Source: Tetrahymena thermophila SB210 (Eukaryota; Ciliophora; Oligohymenophorea; Hymenostomatida; Tetrahymenidae). From it: a stretch of DNA of 64,000 bases. The position numbers and the translations under genes were made by a program. Shown here piece by piece: positions 25,834-38,212 of the stretch. The notes under the pieces were generated by a model that was not told the DNA's origin, did no database searches, and saw nothing but the letters and a program-made list of their open reading frames with translations. The stretch lies in contig NW_002476163.1 in NCBI RefSeq assembly GCF_000189635.1, positions 310,001-374,000 on the forward strand, given 5' to 3'. The number at the start of each line of letters is the position of its first letter. Positions within the stretch are counted from its first letter, which is position 1.

Positions 25834-27658
25834 ATGCAAAAAACAAATAGTGGAAATATTCTTTAGCCACCAAGTGCTTCGAAAAGCTTTATTTATTCTG
25901 TATGTTTTATCACAAATATTTTAGTAAATTTTGATCATGGTATTGTTCCTGCAGCTTCCAAAGAAATCAAATAGGATTTGAAAATTACTGATTTTGAATT
26001 AGGAATTTTGGGGTCAGTTGTATATGCAGGTCTCCTTCTAGGTTCAGTTGCCGCATCGCAAGCATTTATGATGATAAAAACCAAAAAACTGATTATTGGT
26101 GTCATTGTTTCTTACATCTTTAGTCTGCTACTTTTCTTAGTGTCAGATAGGATTATTTTACTTGGATTTTCTAGAACTTTAGTTGGCTTCTTTCAAGTTT
26201 TTTTAGTTGTATTTTTCCCTGTCTGGGTAGATGTAATTAGGCATTTTTATTTCATCCAAAAACATCCAATTTTTTATTCAAAATTTGCTTCTTTTTTACT
26301 TATTAAAAATAATTCTTAAATTTAAACACAGTTACACGGAGGTTCTAAGTAGACTTTATGGCTAACTATATTATAGCTAGGTGTTCCTTTGGGAGTGTTT
26401 TTAGGTTATTTAGCTACATCTTTCTTTGTCAAAATATTCTCAAATGTAAAATGATATTTAATTGATTTCAAAGCATTAAAATCTCAACTTAATTATTTAC
26501 AATAGTGGCAATATTCTTTTATCACATAAATCGTTTTGCTTACACCATGTGTTTTAAGCCTTATGCTCTTTCATTCATCAGAGTTAGATGTGTAGATGAA
26601 AGAAGAGGAAGTTATAAATGGTAAAAAAATAGAATAGGCGAATATTTAAAATTTATAGGGTCGCTCTTCTATCCATCGTTTATCTATCGAGCCAGTTCTC
26701 AAACTTTATAAAAATCATACTTACACTTCTAAATTAAAAGAGCTTTTTACAAATAAAATATTTATTTTCACAATGCTTACACTAGCCTCTCTCTATTTTG
26801 TTGTGACAGGAATTCAGTTTTGGATATCTGATTATATGAGAACAATACTATTTGTAGATTAGAAGACAGTTTACACGGCTTTTTCATTAATCTCTATAAC
26901 TGCTCCTATATTTGGAGTACTTATAGGTAAAAAATTATTAAAGCATATAGCTAAAGAGTTATTTATTTAAAATATCAAAGACTAAAATATATCTTGATAT
27001 ATTTCAAGATATATTTTAAATAAGATATTATTTTATAGACAAGCTAAAGTTTATCAAGATAATTGAATTTAGCCAAAATTTAAATTTTATATTAACAAAT
27101 TAAAGATTTCCTTTTTTTTAAATAGGTGGAATAGCTTTAGAAAAGGTAGGAGGGTATGCTGGTAAAAATGCTATAAATTTATGTTTGTTGAATGGAGTGC
27201 TAGCTTCTTGTTGTGCTATACCCATACCTTTTACAAATAGATATGAAGTAGTACTTATTTTGTTATGGTTTTTATTTTTTTTTGGAGGTTCACTCATGCC
27301 AGCTGTAACGGGACTAATGCTTCATTCGATACCAAAAAACTATCGTGCTTTTGGAAATTCTTAAGCCTAGCTATTTCACAATTTGCTAGGATATTTACCT
27401 GCCCCTGTTGTTTATGGTATTGTAAATTAAATGTCACAAAGTGTAGAAAAAAGAAGTGGTATGAAGGTACTGATGCTATGGAGTTTATGGGGAATTATTT
27501 TTTTGGTATTTGCTAAGATTGAGTAATAAAGATTAGAAAAAACCTAGTAGGATCAAGAGAAAGAAATGCTTTAATATCTATAAAGTTAAAATTAAAATAC
27601 AAATAAAGTCAAACACCATGATTAACTTTCAGACAAAATACGTAAATTAGTTTTTTGA
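25834..27658 (+). CDS. spinster-like major facilitator superfamily transporter (4 exons)
   Basis: Four exons join in frame: 25834-26232, 26332-26445, 26506-26926 and 27126-27658, giving 488 residues with GT-AG introns of 60-200 bp. The product is polytopic with about 11-12 hydrophobic segments. The first helices carry NFDHGIVPAASKEIKQ and FELGILGSVVYAGLLLGS, the usual spinster/MFS opening in which a substrate-facing helix is followed by a glycine-rich second helix. Helix 4-5 reads SRTLVGFFQ then PVWVD. The last helices include LLGYLPAPVVYGIVN, close to the spinster motif near helix 11. Spinster homologues export lipids or sugars from endolysosomal or plasma membranes; the substrate here is unknown. 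The C-terminal tail is Gln-rich and cytosolic-looking. The third intron holds a strong inverted repeat, listed separately. Confidence 0.8.
26983..27018. repeat. 15-bp inverted repeat inside transporter intron 3
   Basis: Two perfect 15-base arms (26983-26997 and 27004-27018) flank a six-base loop. The pre-mRNA intron could fold as a stem-loop. No coding role; it may be chance in A/T-rich sequence or a remnant of a small element. Confidence 0.6.
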
Positions 27659-27698
27659 GTTAATAGTTTTTAAATATACAATAAAAAATTAAAAAGCA

Positions 27699-28241
27699 AT
27701 GTCTAAAATTACAGAAAAAGAATCTGAGTAATCTTAATCTTTCTTGGAAAACAACGAGAATTAATCTCCTTTCGATTAAGCATTTGAGCAAAAATAATAA
27801 AAAGAATGGCATGAATAGCAATAAAAGGCAGATGAAGAAGCAAGTAGATAAAGTCGCCCATATGCATATTAAGTAAATAAAAAAAAAGAAATGGAGTAGC
27901 CTCTAATAAATAAAGATTATAGATAAAGCAGATCATTAGGAAACGAAAAAAATTTATTATTAAAATCGAATGGTCCTTTGGGGAATTCCATAAATTTTTC
28001 CTAAATTAAGCCATAGTTTTATAAATATAACCAAACACCAAAATAAACCATGAGCATCAATCGCAAGAGTTCTGTTGCCTTTTAGACTATTGGAATGATG
28101 CTTGGTAGAACTAGTATATTGTATATTGATGATCCAGAAGATAACGATGATGATTAAATATTAGATAATTTATAAGATGAAGAATTAAAAAACTTAAGAG
28201 AAGATTATAATAAAGAATATGATTAATACTATAAGAAATGA
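27699..28241 (+). CDS. small Gln/Glu-rich hypothetical protein
   Basis: A 180-residue intronless frame starting 40 bases after the transporter stop on the same strand. The N-terminal half is rich in Gln and Glu, much of it encoded by TAA/TAG. The middle is basic. The C-terminal part has the most distinctive text, SVAFQTIGMMLGRTSILYIDD, followed by an acidic, Tyr-rich tail. No signal peptide, membrane segment or known domain was seen. The very short gap to the transporter raises the alternative that these are joined by an unrecognised intron, but the transporter frame ends cleanly in TGA. Function unknown. Confidence 0.6.
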
Positions 28242-29238
28242 CGAATAAATATAAAGTTTATTTAAAAACCAAATTTATAGTAAAAAAAATTGATATTTTT
28301 AAGAAAAATATTTAAAATAAAACGATCTATTTAATGCACTCTAAGCATCTTTTTATTTTATGTATTTTATTTAAGTTCATTTTTTACATTACTAGATAGA
28401 TGTAAATAATAAAATTCTATTTCGTTTTGACAATTTTAAAAAGTATCAATAACTACTAATTACTATAGCTTAATAAGTTTTATCAGTCATCCTTAAATCT
28501 ATTTTTAAATAGTTTTAAGTAGGCAAATTTATAGCTTCATATAATTATAGTATGAGTTATTTATTTCCTTTAACAAAATTTTGTAATAAATTAATAAATT
28601 AAATTGTCTTAGGTTATAAATATTAAGTATGAATTTTATAGTTAGAATATTTTAAAGAGATTCAGTAACATAAAAATTTAAATTTTGATAAAACGACAAA
28701 AATTAATAAAATTTGGATAGAGATGATTTGATTTTAATAAAACAGAAATTATATACAATTATGAATAATAATTATAATAATTAATAATTAATTGAAATTT
28801 ATCCACAAACAAAAAATTTAGTAAATTCATGTGAATATTTACCTATTTTCTCACTTTAAATAAGTTAATTTATTTAAAAAAATTACTTTAAAATCAAATA
28901 TTATTTGTTATCATAAAAAAAATGAAATCAAAAAGGATTTGAAAAAAGCAAAAGTAGGAACATTCCTACTAATTAATATGGAGTTAAAGCTTGAAGAAAA
29001 GTGTAATATGACATCAAAGATGTATCAGTATAAAGATAGACTCAATTTTTAATATATGAAGGTTTTTTATTGATTTCTATTGACTATCTACGTATTTTAA
29101 TTTTGCGTAAAAAAAAGAGTTTTAGATTAAAATCAGTAGAAACAAGCATCAAAAATAAGTATATAATAATTATTATAACATTAAAAAAGATTTAAGCAAA
29201 AAATATAAACATTGATCGCTACTTAGAATTCATAAAAA
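28242..29238. other. A/T-rich intergenic stretch upstream of the phosphatase gene
   Basis: No gene supported. A near-perfect palindrome, gtaggaacattcctac, lies at 28954-28969, about 270 bases upstream of the phosphatase start. A 31-codon frame beginning at 28979 is too short to support. Confidence 0.45.
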
Positions 29239-30765
29239 ATGATAGAAGTTAATGCTGGTAGTAACTTAACTGCTGCCCAAGCAAGAAAGAGTACTTTATT
29301 TGAGAGAAAGATGACCTTGAGAAGATCTAACTCAGGCTTTCATAAACCAGTTGAAATTACATTAATTGACCACTCTATTTTATACAACTCACTGCTGAGA
29401 GGTGTAAGCAATAAGACAAAAAATAGTTTTATCATTTATGACTTTACTTCAAAGGAGAATGAGTTATCTTTCAAAGGAGATAATGTGATCAAAATTTAAG
29501 ACTATCCTGATATTGTAGAAATGCTTTAAAAAAGTCCTGATAGTATTAAGATATAAGAGCTCTAAAAATTGCTACCAAAGCAGAAAGAAGATCTTTTCTC
29601 TAAGCGTATGCGTTTTTATAACTTTATTATTTTAAATACCTGCAAAAGCAGTGAGTTTACTAAAATCTTCGACAATCAAGTTCAACAGTTCTTCTAAGAT
29701 AATCCAGAAGTTAAAATGGATTTGCTTTTAAATGGAGGATATTAAAAGGTCAATGAGAAGTTTTTCGTTCAATCTATTAACAATTCTCTTTTCGAAAATC
29801 CATAGCTTCAAGAAACTCCAGATGCAAAGGCATGGAAACTGGCTGCTAATTTCCACAGTGTAATGAAATAAAATAAAATCAAAGAACTTCTATTTTTTAA
29901 AGCAGATACCTCTACTTTCTTTAAAAAGTACCCATTTATGAGTCATTACTTAGAATCTCTAAATAATACTTCTACTCTTGTTTATCCAAATGAAGTATTT
30001 TATGGACGCTTCTTTTATGGAAATTGGAAACATGCTTAGTCAGAAGAAGTATTCACAAACACCAAAATCACTCATGTGTTAAATGCCACTTAAGAAGTTG
30101 AGAATTATTTTGAGAAGTCATAAAAATTGGATGTTAAGTATTGCAAAATTTCGATTGAAGATCTTGATGGAGTTAACATTTATACTCACTTTGAAAAAGG
30201 ATTTAAATTCCTCAAGGAAGCTCTTGAAAACCCTTCAAACAAAGTTTTTGTGCACTGCGCTTAAGGAAAATCGAGATCAGCAACCTTTGTCTGTGTGTTT
30301 TTCATGAGAATGTATGAATGGACTTTTGATTAGACAATCAAATATGTATCAGATAGAAGAGAAATAGCTTGTCCCAACCCTGGGTTTACAGAATAATTGA
30401 AAGAATTTGAGAAAAAGGGATTCTTATTTGAAGGTGAAGATGCAACTTTAAAAAAGGATCAAGGGGAAAGCTTTTTACATATTCTATCAGAATTATCAAT
30501 TTAAGAACATGTAATTCATGAATAAGATGAGGAATCTTGCTCTGATTGTTCAAATGAGGAAGAATATTTTGAAGAAGGAAGCAAAGAAGACTAGCTCTAC
30601 AAAGAAATATAGATTAGATTCTCTACTCATTCGATTTAAGAAAGCACACCTATCTAATAATTACAAGAAAAGAAAAGTTTCAGCAACTTTTAATTATAAA
30701 AATAGGATCAGCTTAAGATTAATTAGGAAGAAATAGTTAATTAAACAGAAATTGAAATTAAATGA
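29239..30765 (+). CDS. dual-specificity phosphatase with rhodanese-like N-terminal domain (MKP-like)
   Basis: A 508-residue intronless frame. The catalytic domain lies at about 255-390. It contains FYGRFFYGNW, ITHVLNAT, a likely general acid Asp308 in SIEDLDG, and the signature VHCAQGKSRSAT with nucleophile Cys340 and Arg346 (C-x5-R). Residue 342, inside that loop, is encoded by TAA. Residues 30-200 resemble the rhodanese/CDC25-like domain of MAP-kinase phosphatases: a predicted strand SFIIYDF, then FIILNTCKSSEF, then LLLNGGYQKV, comparable to the MKP 'LKGGY' turn. No Cys sits where a rhodanese nucleophile would be, so this domain is probably a non-catalytic docking module. The tail after 400 is acidic and Gln-rich. 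A MAP kinase substrate is inference; the catalytic family is secure. Confidence 0.85.
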
Positions 30766-32353
30766 TTTATTTATTGACCACAAATTAAATTAATTGCAAT
30801 TAATTGTTACGAACTTATAAATTATTTATTATATTAAAGATAACAAACTTAAAGCTCAAAAATAGAAAGCCTAAATTATAACAATTGTATTTTCGAAATG
30901 ATACAATTGGAATTCTGATAATTAACAAGTGAACTAAGTGCGATTATTAAATAATTCAATAATAGTTTCCTTTAAACTCAACTAAACAAATTTCTAAATT
31001 TTTTAAACATCTAAACTTTTAATTATTTCTAAAAAAAACATCTAAATATTAATTATATTTTACTTATGAGAATTTTTTGTTTTATTCCATTAACTAGTAT
31101 TTATCTCTTCAATTTAATTTCTTAAAATTTAACAAATAATATTCATCAATCTATCGATTTCTTTTCAATAAAAACCCTTTTAGTTTATATTGAGACAAAG
31201 TTTTTAAAAAATAAAAACTAAATCAAAAAAATTCCTTTTTCTAAAATTTTAAGAAAGATAAGTAAAAAAAGAATAATTTATTATTTTATTTAAATAAATA
31301 AATTTAATTAATTTGCTTTTAAAAACAAAATATTTTTTATTTTTTTTAGATATTTCAAAAACAAATGGTTAAAAAATATTCTTATTTCATTTTATCTATT
31401 TTAATTATTTTCAAAAAAATTAATATTTACAGAATTATATAATTCTTTTGAATTTATTCATCTATTTCAATTTTATTAAAAGTTAGATAATATTTCTTTT
31501 TCTTTTAATAAAGCTTTTTTGATCAGAAATTTATTTAATAATATATTCTCTTGGAAATTAATAATAATTCTTGGTAAGGTTTTAACCTTTTTAAAAAAGG
31601 CAATAAAAAATTTATAGAATGATATAATTAAATAAATAAAAATAAAAAATCAACAGCAAACAAAATATTTCAAAGTTTCTCCATCAATGAGTAATTTCGA
31701 AACATCAAAAGAATTAAGTATTAGAACTAATTAATAAAAAATATCCTTTTTAAGGAAAAGAAGAATTTAAGCTATTAAGATAGTTGATCATATAGCTTTG
31801 AAAGAAAACAAGCAAATCTCCTTTAAATAATAAAGTTTTACTGAGAGATTTTAAACAGTTGCTCTTAAAAATACTAAGTTAGCTAAAGTATTTATCTGCA
31901 AGAGAAATCCTATGCTTCTTTTGAAATAAAATTCATCAGAAGTCAAGAAAGAAAACTTCAAAAAATAAATTAAAATTGACCTTAAGTCAATTGAATGAAT
32001 TAGCTTATGAGCTTGTCTAAATTCCTTATTTATTTCTTTCTTTCTTAATCTAAAATCTAAATAAATTGTTTGTATTTTCATATACTTATATTGTGTATCA
32101 ATTTTATGAATTGATATGATTTAAATACATTTATATTTACTTTTTCAACAAAATATTTATATATATTCATAAATATAAGATAAGTAAAATAAGATTAATT
32201 AAGATAAAGAAAAATATATCCAAAAATGTTTAATTAAAAAGCTAATATTTTGATTTGTAAATTTTAAATTAACTTTTCTAATTAATTAATTCTCAATTTT
32301 GTAAACAAAACATTTGTAATAGTTTTTTGAAGCAAGTTTTCATAGCTAAGCAA
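30766..32353. other. A/T-rich intergenic stretch
   Basis: Nothing coding was supported on either strand. The region around 31670-32080 is slightly less A/T-rich and has short open frames, but no start-to-stop frame with conserved-looking text. Confidence 0.45.
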
Positions 32354-34814
32354 ATGAGTAAAAAGAATTTTAAAAGCAGCAGTAATAAATATGAAAAATA
32401 GTAATAGGTTATTCAATAGTAAGGTAATTAACTATAAACAATTTAAACAAAAATTTAATTTCTAGTTTATTTTACGCAAATAGTTGACATTGATTAAACA
32501 CCAATTATTAGCAAAGTAGACTATTTGAGCAGCCCATCATTAGAAATGGTAGCAAAAAGTATTCCATTAATAAGTATTATTTTTGATAAGAAGATAAAAT
32601 ATTAATTAAACTAATAATAAATTGAAAAGGCCCAAAGTAATTCTTAATTATCATTAATTTAAGAATTTATAGTTAGTTGAATCTAAAATAAATGAAATTT
32701 TTAATTCTTAACAAGAAATGCTAGTATCATTTAGAATGATTAAACACAAAATCAAATATTTAGCTAAAATAACGATTTAAATGAGATTGAAATCATTAAA
32801 AACTTGACTGGAAGGCATAATGAAGTTTAATCATTAGGTGCATTAGAATAAGATAACTTAGAGTAAAATCTTCAAAAACTCTAAAAATAAAGCTCTTATG
32901 AAACTTTTAATAACTAAATAAAGACTCAGTAAAACAAATTAAGGAAAGAATATGGAATAAGAAATGATATAGACTAAGATACTGCTAATTAAAATAAAAG
33001 CCCAAAAAGCTTATAACATAAAAATAGTTAAGACCAAGAATATTTAGTTGCTGATCCAGATTTAGAAGACAAAGAAGAAGATGATACAGATAAATTGGAG
33101 TTAGATTAAGCTAATTATTAACAAGTTAGCTAAAAAATAAGAGATATTGATATAGACTAAGAAGTAAAAAATATATATAAAAACCTTGATAAAAGCTAAA
33201 AAATAAAAATGAAAATTTATTTAACCATGTTTGATGCAGAATATTCCTATTTTGTAAATATTTATTAACAATAAATCCAAATTTAATAAATTTGTTACAA
33301 AAAATAGTCAAAAGCAATTTTAATTTTTATGCTATGTGTTTCTATTACAGATGTCACTTTAATGATATTATCTACAGAGAAGTCTCTTCCAGTTGGTGAT
33401 AATTTTTATTGGTAAATTTTTATATTCAGATAAAAAAATCTTTTAAACATATTTATTTTTTAAAAGGGAATACTTTAATTCATACAGTTTTATAGTATTT
33501 TTAATTGAGAAAATATTACAAATTTACAGTTGCAATTCATTTATAAAAGGAAGTTAAGCATACAAAAATTATTTTCTATGTAATAGCATTTATAATTAAA
33601 TTAAATATAAATTAAATTGGTATTTTTTATAGAATTTAATACAATAGTAGAATTTATGGCACTGTTTTACAGCATTTATGAAGCTATTGCTTTTAATTTG
33701 AGCTTTGATTTTTCAGATTAAATTAAAATTCTAAGAGCACTTTTTACTTTAAGATTAATAAGGGTTTTCAAATTTTAGTCAATAAACAGAGGGATAAATG
33801 TGAATCATTTATTTATTTAGAGGCTTTTTAAAATATTTAATATAATTTTCTTTTATAAAATCAAAGATTCTAATTGCTGGTGTAAAGTAAAGTGTGCAAG
33901 CCTTGTCAATATTACTTTTTATAACTATTATTTGTATAATATTGATTTCCAGCTTAATGTACTTTTTAGAAAAAGGTGATAACAGTTCGTAATAAACATT
34001 TCTTATTATTGTTTTTGAAATTTATATTTAAAAATAAGGAAAATACAAAATATCCCTGAAGCAGTTTGGTGGGCAGTCATAACTATTACTACAGTAGGAT
34101 ATGGAGATGTAATTCCTGATACCTTAGCAGGAAAAATATTAGCATCAGTTTCATTAATATTTGGAGTTTTGGTATTTTATTTAAATAATTACTGAGCAAA
34201 ATGGTTTAAACCATTTTAATATAAAATTTTAGCTTTTGTCTTTACCTGTGGCTATTATAGGAAATAATTTTCAAGAGATATATTTACAAAACCAAAAAGA
34301 TGATAAAAACACGAGTAAAAAATCAATGAAGAGATAGTATCAAGAGACTAAAAATGAAGAAGAAAAAGAAATATTAAGAATTTGGTTAAAGATTAATGAA
34401 TTAGAAGAAGTAAATGAAACCATTGAAAAATGCTTATAAGAAAATCAATTTCTTTATAGAAGTATAGCAAGAGAAGCTCAATCATTAATAAACAGAATTG
34501 AATTCTCAGATAAGAAATCTTACCTTTCTAAATTTAGTGATTCTTATGTTGAAGGCTATGACAAGCAAGACCCAATTGTAAAAAAAATAAAACAACAATA
34601 GTAAAATTTTTATTTTTATTTATCAAAACTAAAGAAATTTTACTTTTAAGGAAGTTTATTTATTTTTTTATCAACAAGAATATATTATATTTTAAATCTA
34701 TTTCATTATTTTCAAATCTTTTAACAATTTATAATAAGCATACATATTTTATCATTAAAGTTAAAAGAAAAATAAATTATATCAATAACTATAATTTATC
34801 ACCATTTTAACTGA
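32354..34814 (+). CDS. voltage-gated potassium channel alpha subunit (8 exons)
   Basis: Eight exons join in phase: 32354-32423, 32484-32671, 32735-33411, 33467-33579, 33633-33799, 33867-33988, 34039-34171 and 34233 to the stop, about 683 residues. Residues 1-280 are Gln/Asn-rich and cytosolic. Membrane segments S1-S3 follow. The S4-like helix has Arg384, Arg390, Arg393 and Lys396, the last three at three-residue spacing. S5 is [17 protein letters not shown]. The pore is [19 protein letters not shown], with the selectivity filter TVGYGD at 464-469. S6 carries [10 protein letters not shown], close to the PVP-type gate. A charged helical tail follows. This is a six-segment Kv channel that would conduct K+ across plasma or ciliary membrane. 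The 3' end is uncertain: after about residue 614 the frame runs through A/T-rich sequence to TGA, so a late intron is possible. Confidence 0.85.
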
Positions 34815-35356
34815 AAAAATTTGTTTGAACGAAAATTTGAAGTTATAATAATGCATAACTTTTGGAATAAAATACTAATTGATTATGCACCTTAATTAAA
34901 GCAACTACAGTATTTATTTTTTATGAATTAAATAATTTTTATATTTAAATAGTTTGGAAGATAATTAAATTTAAAGTTTTATAACTTATAGAGCTAAATC
35001 AGACAGCTAATAGTGATGAAATTTATCTTAATTAAAATATTTAATTATTATAGCAAAATATATGTTTAAATGTAATGCTATTAAAATAAATTTTGCTATC
35101 AAAAATTTAAGTATATTTTTATACATATGCTTTAGTAAATCCTGAAAATTTTTTTGTATTTTGGTTTTTAATTATATTGTTTCTATTTTATTGGTTGATA
35201 TTTTTTAGTTAGTATTTATTGATTTGTTATTTGATATTTATATGTAATCAAAAAGTGTTAGTCCTAGAAATTTTTTAACAAATTCTTTTATCAGCAAGAA
35301 AAAGTACAATTAATTTCTTTTAATTAAATAATTAATTTGTAAAATATATTTAGATT
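34815..35356. other. A/T-rich intergenic stretch
   Basis: No coding frame or other element recognised. It should contain the 3' UTR of the channel gene and the promoter of the next gene. Confidence 0.45.
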
Positions 35357-36601
35357 ATGGAAGATAATAATATACCTGCAGATAGGCTTGAGAATATCAA
35401 CGAAGGGTATTAGCCCTTTTAATATGAGACGGTAGAAGAAAAGAACAAGAAAAAGACAAGGAAGAAAAAAGTATTCTTAGGGATAATGATTTTGTGTTTG
35501 CCTCTTTTATTTTCTTTTATTTATTTAACTCTTAACAAAAGACATTCTATCCATTATCCATAATTAAATTAAGTGGAAGTTAATCCTTTTATTTATCAAT
35601 ATTTGAATGGAACTCTAGCCTTCTTGAATAGTTATGGCAATATTAAAGTTTTTGATAATAGAATGAATAAGCTCCAATAAATAACTGAGTATACACTAAA
35701 TTTGAAAAACTCTAAGTTTTTGATGGACAACTGGAATAATTAAATAATTATAAACTCTTAAGATGCTGCTTAAGTAAAATGGACATATACTAATGAAGTT
35801 CTAAATTTATATTAAATTTAGGATGTTGAATATTTAGATGATAATAGTATATTTAATTGTTCATCTGAATAATCTTTTGCTCTCACTTAAGATGTCTATT
35901 TACTAACTTGTGATGAATGTCTTTTTCTCTATTTTTAAGAACTTAAAGTTTAAGGCATGGAATTTTAGAATTTTAATAGCCTTGCTACTGTCCTTGCAAA
36001 GTAAACACCCATAATTAACGTTTTTAATATAATATATACAAGTAAGCCATAGATTGGCAATGATGAAATTTTATATATTTATGAATATGATCTCCGTGAT
36101 AAAGACACATTATAAAGACCTTAACTTATTTATCAAGGATAATTGCAATAGTTATAAATAACATAATCTCTCAAAGATATGATTATTTCAGCAGATTAAA
36201 TAGTAATGATTTTTTCACAGTCAATTGTAAATTATAAGAAGGTTGGTCCTGTTACATAAGATTTAAAGTTTAATCTAGAAATAGTAGACAATTAATCGTT
36301 AAATATACCAAACTCTAATTTAAAATAATGCTTTTAAATAGAATCTGACATTATTTGTTATGACATTAATTCAAATAGTCTAATCTCAATTAATCAATGG
36401 TAAATAAAAGATAAGCTATAACTCAACAATGATCTTACAATAAATAGAATAGAATTAGGATAAAACAATGATTTATTCATTTTAACATAAATTCAACTAA
36501 TGAGAGTAACTATCTCACCATTAAATATTACTGAAACTTACAATTTTAAAGCAAATGGTTTGAGTGATGAAATTAATGATTTGATTGTAATAAAAAATTG
36601 A
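35357..36601 (+). CDS. single-pass membrane protein of unknown function
   Basis: A 414-residue intronless frame. Residues 1-37 are polar and end in a basic cluster KNKKKTRKKK. A single hydrophobic segment follows at about 39-59 (VFLGIMILCLPLLFSFIYL). The remaining 355 residues are hydrophilic. By the positive-inside rule this suggests a type II protein with the large C-terminal part lumenal or extracellular. That part shows repeated short beta-like units (for example GTLAFLNSYGNIKVFDN and ITQSLKDMIISADQIVMIFS), reminiscent of a degenerate beta-propeller, with a few Cys and several N-glycosylation-type Asn sites. No family was recognised, so no function is claimed. Confidence 0.7.
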
Positions 36602-37453
36602 AAATATAAATACACCTCCAACAATTTTTATTAAATTGAATTTTAGTTATAAATAAATAAATAAAAAATAGCTTTTAGTTTGATAATAGAAATAAGCAAG
36701 CTAATATCAAAAAAATAAATAAATTAAATTATTTTTAACTTATTAATAAAATAATATCAATATTTACTTTATTTCATCGTAATCTATAATTTTAATTTAA
36801 TTTTAAAAGAATATAGTATTTTATTATTGATAATCTTTATTTATAAATTATGAATTTATTTATTACCACAGTTTAAATAATTTAAATTTAAAATAATTAA
36901 ACTTACATAATATTTTAATTTTATAGAAATAATATGACTTAATTTAAAATATAATAAAGCAGCATTAAAGATTAAAAGTATTACTTATTAAATTATTTTA
37001 GATATTTATTTTTGATATTCATAATAGATGAAATATAAACTATTTTGAAACATAATTTTTAGCAAATTTATAATTCTAATGTTGCTTAGTTATTTTAAGC
37101 AATCATGTTTATTTTCAACAATAATTTAAGATTATTTAAGGATAATAAAAATATTAATTTAATTTTACTTATTTCTAATTTTTATAATTATAAATAAACT
37201 TTAGTATATATATATCTTAATTTATTAACTTATTAGCTAGTTTAAAGTACATTTTAAAGTCATGATAAACTATTTTTCTTCAAAAAAGTATAAACTGCTA
37301 AGATAAGAATGAAATACTTGCTTAACTTTAATTTTATTATTTATTTAGTTTTTACTATACTCTAATATTTCATATTTTTCTCTATTAATTTATTTATTAA
37401 TTATGATATGATAGAAATATCCGTCTCTATTTATCTTACAAGTCTAATTTATT
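36602..37453. other. A/T-rich intergenic stretch between convergent genes
   Basis: No gene supported. It lies between two 3' ends. Confidence 0.45.
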
Positions 37454-37789
37454 TCAAAAATTATTTGGGTTAGCACCAGCTAAGAATTTTATAGCTAAAG
37501 CTTCTAAATCTTATAATGTAACTCTTCCATCATTATTAAAATCCATAACATTAAAAAATGTATCAGTGTCTGCTTTTGTTGGATTAAATCCTTTTCCCAT
37601 ATCTTTATAAGCATCTTACATCATACCTGTTATTTCTGAAGAGGTAATTTCACCACTTCCATTTTTGTCATACTATTCAAATAATCTTCTTGCTACTAAT
37701 CTAGCTCCTTCAATATCTGTAATTCCTCCTATTGGTACTCTATTAATAGTTGAGTTTTCTAAATCTTAATTTTCCTAGTTTGACTACAT
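37454..37789 (-). CDS. small two-EF-hand calcium-binding protein
   Basis: A 111-residue intronless frame, complete from ATG to TGA. It has two EF-hand loops. The first is DKNGSGEITSSE at about residues 41-52, canonical with Asp1, Asn3, Ser5 and Glu12. The second is DFNNDGRVTLQD at about 84-95, where the last ligand is Asp instead of Glu. The helices flanking both loops are intact (RLFEQY, FFNVM). The polar N-terminal 25 residues contain several Gln encoded by TAG/TAA. It is about half the length of calmodulin, so it is a single EF-hand pair, probably a calcium sensor or buffer or a light-chain-like subunit. Asp at position 12 of the second loop can lower calcium affinity or raise magnesium binding. 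Partner unknown. Confidence 0.9.
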
Positions 37790-38212
37790 TTTAATAATCT
37801 TTAAATTTTGAACTTTTCTTTAATTATTTTTTTCAAATTTTTTACTTTTTTAAAAATTCAATTGAATGCTTATTTAGTAATAAATTAAAAACGAAATTTT
37901 CTTAAAACAAATTGGCAAAAATAAATTATGATGAGGCTTTATAGATCAATCTATTTATCTATTGACAATTAAAGATTAATAGTATTATGCTTGTAATTCT
38001 AAATTCACTATTTATTATCTAGATTTTAGAAATATTGGATCTAGTTAAGGCCAAATTATTTAAATTGCTTCTAAATATAACTAGATTGTAAGATAAGTAA
38101 ATGAAATTTAAATTTTATCAATATGAGATTAAAAAATACTTGTTACAATACGTAAATATATAAATTTGATACTAGAATAGAGTATTTTTTTAATAAGATT
38201 TAAAGAATTTTT
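37790..38212. other. A/T-rich intergenic stretch
   Basis: No coding frame seen. It lies between two genes on the minus strand. Confidence 0.45.
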
